DNA of 64,000 bases from Poecilobothrus nobilitatus (taxonomy: Eukaryota > Arthropoda > Insecta > Diptera > Dolichopodidae), in NCBI GenBank assembly GCA_947095535.1, contig OX352773.1, positions 156,587,271 through 156,651,270 of the forward strand, in the 5' to 3' direction. The position numbers and the translations under genes were made by a program. The notes under the pieces were generated by a model, which did no database searches, was not told the origin of the DNA, and saw nothing but the letters and a program-made list of their open reading frames with translations. This document shows, one piece after another, positions 58,407-64,000 of the stretch (the stretch's first letter is position 1; each line of letters begins with the position of its first letter).

Positions 58407-58800
58407 CAGGGTGTCCGAAAGGCGAAGGTCAAAAAGGAAGGAGCTGATAGGTAGTCGAACAAAAGGAATATCATTTCAGAGGAGCGACATCTAATATGAC
58501 TTTTCGTGATAGCAACCTTCAAAGTATTATAATTACGTTTTCAAAAATATAATAACATATACCTTCCGATATAATGTAGAAGATTTGTTTAGGTATTGTT
58601 ACATAACTGAAATAATGAACTTTTGTTAAAACTTTGTTCCAGTCCAAAAAGTTAAAGTGGTTTCCATATGAAACGTACATTTTTTGATACTTTATCAAAT
58701 AAATACCAAACTTGACGGAGAAAATTCTTTCAACTAAATACTATAAACTACAAAAAAAGATTTTATTTTCTCGAAAACAGTAAAAGATAAAATAAAAGTG
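58407..58800. repeat. Possible dispersed element with ACAGGGTGTCC end
   Basis: It starts 'acagggtgtccgaaaggcga' (58408), less A+T-rich than its surroundings for the first ~120 bp. Such ends are common in insect transposable elements. The right end is not defined, though an A+T-rich segment leads up to the SINE at 58813. Confidence 0.35.
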
Positions 58801-58812
58801 GTAGATGGTAGA

Positions 58813-58960
58813 TTTTTTTTTTTAATGCATTTATCTGCCACATAAATGTGAACAGGAAATTACACAGCCTCTTACGACGTGTGTGGGACTCAAACCCACA
58901 CCCCCATGTTGTTTACAGCGTATTTTATACGCTCTAACGCACTAGGCCACCGAGACGCCT
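58813..58960 (-). mobile_element. tRNA-derived SINE, type S2, internal deletion
   Basis: The minus-strand head ends at 58960 and the T-run (poly(A) tail) lies at 58813-58822. Compared with the 4785 copy, about 40 bp ('ttacaggcgtggctgtaaat' onward) are missing between 'acagcct' and 'cttacgacg'. The B box is mutated (GGTTTGAGTCC). Confidence 0.85.
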
Positions 58961-60955
58961 AAAAATGATGATAACATAAATTACAGCTATGATAATTTAG
59001 GAAATTTTATAAAATGCATATGTTAATAAAGCTTTTTATGCAAATTACAGCTGTCTACTATTTTACAGTATTTTATAACCAATTAATTCTTAATGCTAAA
59101 AAAAATTTTAGCTCATAAGCTCTCAGTTTTAACTATCTTTTGATGTATCGAAACGAATCTTCTTATGTTCTACAGCGGCGAATATATTATTTTATTTTTA
59201 AAAAACTTAATTATAATATTTTTAAAACGGTTAACTCGAAAACTATTAATAGATTCCTTCATTCGGAACAATTTTTTGCTTGTTTCGACCTTCACTAATC
59301 ACTTCCTTTCTTTGTGGCTGACTTGCGAATACCATGTATATAGATGAGAAAACCATAGATCAAAAATGGGGACAGAATTAATTTTGTGGAGAAAAAACTA
59401 AAACAATATATTATCATAAACACACACATACTTTGTCACAAAAACTGCAAATAAGTATATATTTTTTTTTTTATTTATTCATTCCATACAGGTGAAAATG
59501 AAAATAAATACAGGTGAATAGTTTTATTCATTATTATGCAGAAATAGTAGTATTATATTTTATCTTAAAATGTCTTTAACTTTTAATTTAATAGATAAAA
59601 TGAAAATTATATTTAACTTGAATTAATTTACCTATTCTTGAACAAAAAAAAAAAAAAAAACATAAATAAAGGTAGATACATCTAGGATAAATTGAAATGA
59701 AGGTAAAACAAAGTTTATTTATTTTCCTTTTTTTTAATATATAATACCATAAGCATAGAACGACCATCAGTTTACTATTTAGTTTACCCTTTTTTTTAAT
59801 TCAAATTTTTCCCATTTCAATTTAAGAGTAAATATTTAATATATTTTTATATATGTATATAATATGATATTTATATGGTTTGAAATGTGTGTTAATGTAT
59901 GCAAATAAAATTAAATGGAGCGGAACATGGACCCATTCTTATTTATATTTATATTAATTTCAACTGATGCCAGTGTACCTTCTACTCTTACTGTTGCTGT
60001 ACTTGGTGCTGTACGGAAATTATAATAATATATAGGTAATATATGTAATCTTGAATAAGGTTATAATATCTATATATGATGTGATGGATTGGTTTACTTG
60101 AAAATATTGCCAAATAGGATATTTTATTTATGAAATGATGGATTATAAATCATCCATAATAATAGCTAATATATTATATTTTATCAAAGTTTCAAACCTA
60201 ATATTTAAAGTTGAAGCGTGTTTGAGATAGATAAAGGTAATGTAAAATAAAGAGGTGGTGGAAAAGTGGATGTAAATTAAGAAACAAGGTACATGAAGGC
60301 GTTTTCAAAATGATGTTTTGAGGAATTCTTAAAACTTCTGTAGTAAGTTGAATGTTACTATAATGTTCCAAGTTCTGTATAATCGTAGACATCTACCGAT
60401 TGTACAATCTTATACCAGAGTTTCTGCACATATTAAAGAATACAAAATTCTGGGTTAATATTAATTTGTGATGTCTTTAATATTAATCAGTGATAATAAG
60501 GAACCTACTTAATAAATTTAAAAATAATCATTAGGTACCTTATAAACTGAATATCTAGGGTGATTTAAGGTGTTGCGGTGACTCCAAGTTAAATTGCCTA
60601 CCTTATTATGGTTACTATGGTTAGTAAAATTATTTGAATAAATAATTTGTTTTAATGTTGGTCAAACAAATAGATCTAAAAATCTCAAACTGAGTAAGTG
60701 AAAGCGAACTAAAAAAAGTTATTGTTTTTTTTTCATCAATTATGGCAACTCTTTTCTAAAGAATAACATTTTTACAGTTCTCTTTTTTCTATCAAAATAT
60801 TACAAGAATATCCATAATTTAGTGGAAACGAAGGAAAAAATTTACAACATTATAGATACAAATTCAACGGTAACAATTGCTATGTTTGTTGACAATTTAT
60901 AGGACATTATTATTTTTGTACTCATAGATTGGATTAAAACTCTCTACTTTGCTAT
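58961..60955. other. A+T-rich stretch, nothing recognised
   Basis: No family or gene recognised. Open frames of 60-64 codons have no known motif. Confidence 0.5.
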
Positions 60956-61233
60956 TTAACACGTTGTGTCTCGCTCACTGGTGAATATAAAAAAATTGTG
61001 TTTAGTCTCATGTGTATCACGTGAATATCAATCAAATGTTTCATTCCGAGCTCACCGGTGAGCATAAAAATAAAGTTACGATTTGGGCTTTTGAGAAGAA
61101 TCAGAAATATTCAGCGGTGCAATATACACGTGCCATCTAACGTAAGTTCATTTTTATGTTCCCCAGCGAGCACGGGATTTTGTAACATATCGGTGATATC
61201 CATCGATGATGCATGTGAAACTCGACGTATTAA
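60956..61233. mobile_element. TTAA-type MITE (copy F3)
   Basis: A 278-bp element between TTAA at 60956-60959 and TTAA at 61230-61233. The left end is TTAACACGTTGTGTCTCGCT; the inverted right end is TTAATACGTCGAGTTTCACA. Internal variants include 'tcactggtgaatat' and 'tcaccggtgagcat'. Same family as 34168-34427 and 41124-41456. Confidence 0.78.
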
Positions 61234-64000
61234 AAAACATAAATAGATAAACGTTGTTTCCTTTTTTGATGTTTTAGTTTTTATTGCAGCAGTAATAAAA
61301 ATTGAAACACCAAAAATAAAAAACAATGTGAATTTAATTTTTTTACTCCCACGTAAAATTTTGTATAATCACCAATGACTTAGCTTATATTATCTAAAAA
61401 AAAAGTCGACTAGGTAAATATTGACCAAGAACTTACGAAACAATTTCACGAAGAACATTATAAATATAATAATTTAATTTTGTTCAAGTTTTTTATCTAA
61501 AAAAATATCCTTAATACATAATCTATCTATTTCTTTTGTTTTTATAAATTACGCCGATGGCAAGACGAAGAAAATACAAAAATTATTATTAAAACAGGAA
61601 CGAATGCAATTTACTCTAGACTAAGCGTTTTTGTTGTGTGGAACTATTCAAATTATTTTTGTTCATCCTAAATTACGACAAAACTTTCGATACTAAACTT
61701 TTAATAGAAAAGTTTTTTTTTCTTTTTTAAGTTTTCTTTCCTATTTTTTTTACTTTTCAATTTATCACAACGCGTATATTTTACAGAATTAATTTACTAT
61801 GTCAAAGGATACCATATGATAATATTGTAAATTTTGAAAAGGATAAATGTGAGAAACGGTTGTATTAGTTGAAAGAAACAACAAAAAAATTGTTATAATG
61901 GTTAATTATGTTGATGAAGGTAAAAACTGCGATGTGTTAATACATAATTATTTATTTGAACATACCGAACTTATTTTTTAGTTGGCATTTTTATTAAAAT
62001 GAAAAGAACCGACTTTTCTATATTTCATTTAAAAACAAAAAAAAAAACATATTTATCTCCTTATTGTTTTAACAATAATTTGTCCGCTACTTAAACTGTT
62101 GTTTCGATTAAAAGCAACTGGATCACTGGGATTTTGCAGATATCTCAGTAATTTCCCAAAATAAAGTTTGGTTTCGCAGAGATATTAGTAATAAAGGAAG
62201 ATAAATTAATAATTTTTGTATTGCTTAAGATTTTTGTGTTGGGTAGATATTTTTTTTTTTTTTCTTAAAAGGAATTTTTAAGGATTTTATGGGAGTACTA
62301 TTGAGGGAGTTGTTGTTTTTAAGAAAATAGAAAAATAGAAATTGTCTATACCACAAATTAATTTTTTATCGTCTATACCACAAATTGATTTTTTTAGTTG
62401 TGGTCAAAAAATGGCTTAATAAATTTAATACAGGGATTGACTCTAGTTTAAGAATGAATTTGGGTCAAGAAGAGAATTTATAAAAAAATATTATCCATTT
62501 TCTCAAATTATAACCCTCTAAAATAGTTTAAAAGGTTAATTAGGCACAAATAGTTAGAGTTAATTGGTTAGATGTAATCAAAGAAATTTACAGAGGCTGA
62601 ATTTGAGTTGATTTTGCAAGTTTTCTAATACCTAGTTTATTTGGCTGGAGAAATTTAGTCGAAAATGACTAAGAGAAACGATAAAAAATATACATTATGA
62701 TAGAGGCAAGAACGAATAACTATTTCATAATTTTGTACTGTTAACGCTCCTTACATTTTCTCCAGATATTTTAATATCTCTTTAATTTAGGTGTCATCCA
62801 TTATAAGATCCATTAGTCATCCATTATAATCATCCATTTGGCTGGTGGTCTAGAATTTCATTAAAACCTAAGACTTTTATTACTTTAGAATATGCGTTGA
62901 TAAGAAGTTTATAAATATAATATAGATATGTCCTTGATTAAAGATTTGTTTCATTTTTTTTTAGAATATTTTAAAATGTACAGATTAAGAGGAAATTTTT
63001 AATAAAAATTCAATATGCAACTTTTTTTCTTAATACTAAAAAAGTTTTTTTGATATTTTCTTAATTATTACAATTAGTATCTACTTATTTATTTCTTTTT
63101 CTATTTTTTTTTTTGTAAAACGACTTAAATTAAGATTCAACGTTAAAATCACCCTTTATATTAGGATCACCCTTTAGGTATATTAGCACATTTTACATAA
63201 GAAAAATAATAGGGATTGTTTTTAAATAATGTGTAGAAAAATACCTTTAAAATAAATTTTCATCCAAAGAAAGAGAATAAAAACAAAAAGAAAATCATTA
63301 AATAAAATCTGATGAAAAGCCTTTCTCAAATTTTTTTTTTTATTAAAATAGGGATTATTAAAATGGATTTCTTTTTACTTATTAGGTACTTTTGTTTTTT
63401 TGTTTCTTTGCCGTAATTGAGAACGAATTTTAGAAATAGAAAGTTAAAAAAGCGTGCTGCACATTAAATATTAAATTATATTATAAGAATATGTATTGTT
63501 TTTTACATTATGTCTATAAATTTGAACACATATTAGTACACATGAGCTAACAATATCTATTAAGGTCAAATAAAATAAGATTGAGATTATAAAGAAAAAT
63601 AAACAACAAACCAACACACAATAATGAAAAAGTCAAAAAAACGGTAAATCCTCATTTTGATTCAGATATAATATTATAACAAAATAAGGAAAATAAAAAG
63701 GATTTTTCAGAACACATTATATCAAAATATATGAAAGAAAATTGAAGACTTCGAGATTGGGATCTAATAAATTAAATATAGGGTATATTATGTTTGCATT
63801 ATATACATTTACCTAAATCATATTGCGTGATCAAACATAATTTGTTTTTAAAACAGTCACTTAATTGGTGTTTTTATTTTATTATACATAATATTTTTCT
63901 TTTCTTTTAAAATCTTCTAGTCGATGTACAACATATCGATAATTTTACATAATATATAACATATTTTAGTATGGCATATCGATAATTGTACATATAAAAG
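61234..64000. other. A+T-rich stretch with short local duplications
   Basis: 'gtctataccacaaatt' occurs at 62344 and 62371 (27-bp period). 'ccattataa'-type words repeat near 62808-62840 and 'atcacccttta' words near 63150-63177. No gene, transposon or GTCC tract recognised in the last 2.7 kb. Confidence 0.5.

Noticed and set aside
1..64000. Aphid, psyllid or lepidopteran origin
   Set aside because: Words such as 'taggtacctat' occur and are common there, but the mini-me/DINE-like blocks favour a fly. Not excluded, only less likely.

Overview
The window is 64 kb of very A+T-rich eukaryotic DNA with no convincing host gene. The longest open frame is 122 codons and belongs to a decayed retrotransposon. 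There are no operons or rRNA genes, and I found no intact tRNA gene. tRNA-headed SINEs, LINE and Tc1/mariner remnants, TTAA-flanked MITEs and (GTCC)n-bearing elements point to an insect. The TATACCC...GGGTATA end hairpin, the 'tgagtcgat...atgtccgtccgtcc' block and the GTCC tract resemble, from memory, the mini-me/DINE-1 (Helentron-associated, HINE) repeats of flies. Diptera is therefore my best guess; the species is unknown.

The dominant content is four related non-autonomous families, named here HL-A, HL-B, HL-C and HL-D. They share one plan: a T-run, a 12-14 bp sub-terminal inverted repeat (subTIR) inside a hairpin, about 100-150 bp, a (GTCC)n tract, a core that is often tandemly repeated, the second subTIR, a short 3' hairpin, and a terminus CCTCGTT or CTTGTTT. 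HL-B cores are 259-bp or 307-bp arrays, HL-C a 142-bp array, and HL-D a 477-bp repeat. HL-A has HL-B-type ends around an HL-D-type core. I saw no Rep/helicase reading frame, so mobility would have to come from elsewhere.

Layout: 0-6 kb holds an HL-A end at the edge, HL-D and HL-B pieces and two SINEs. 6.3-8.6 kb is HL-B1 with seven exact 259-bp units. 8.8-9.3 kb is a LINE remnant. 11.3-13.1 kb is a SINE and tRNA-like tandem cluster. 14.2-15.8 kb is HL-A abutting a 316-bp HL-D. 17.7-25.9 kb has two sister HL-B copies (six versus three 307-bp units) flanking a LINE RNase H remnant. 26.3-28.9 kb is HL-D; 31.7-32.9 kb is HL-C; 34.2-35.4 kb is a TTAA MITE and a Tc1/mariner remnant; 36.7 kb is a perfect 46-bp palindrome; 39.1-41.5 kb is HL-D plus a MITE; 45.1-47.5 kb is HL-D; 49.8-54.7 kb is three HL-A copies, the last two forming a large inverted repeat. 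The remainder is A+T-rich DNA, with a SINE at 58.8 kb and a MITE at 61 kb.

All homology statements come from reading the sequence by eye and from recalled family motifs; no database search was run.
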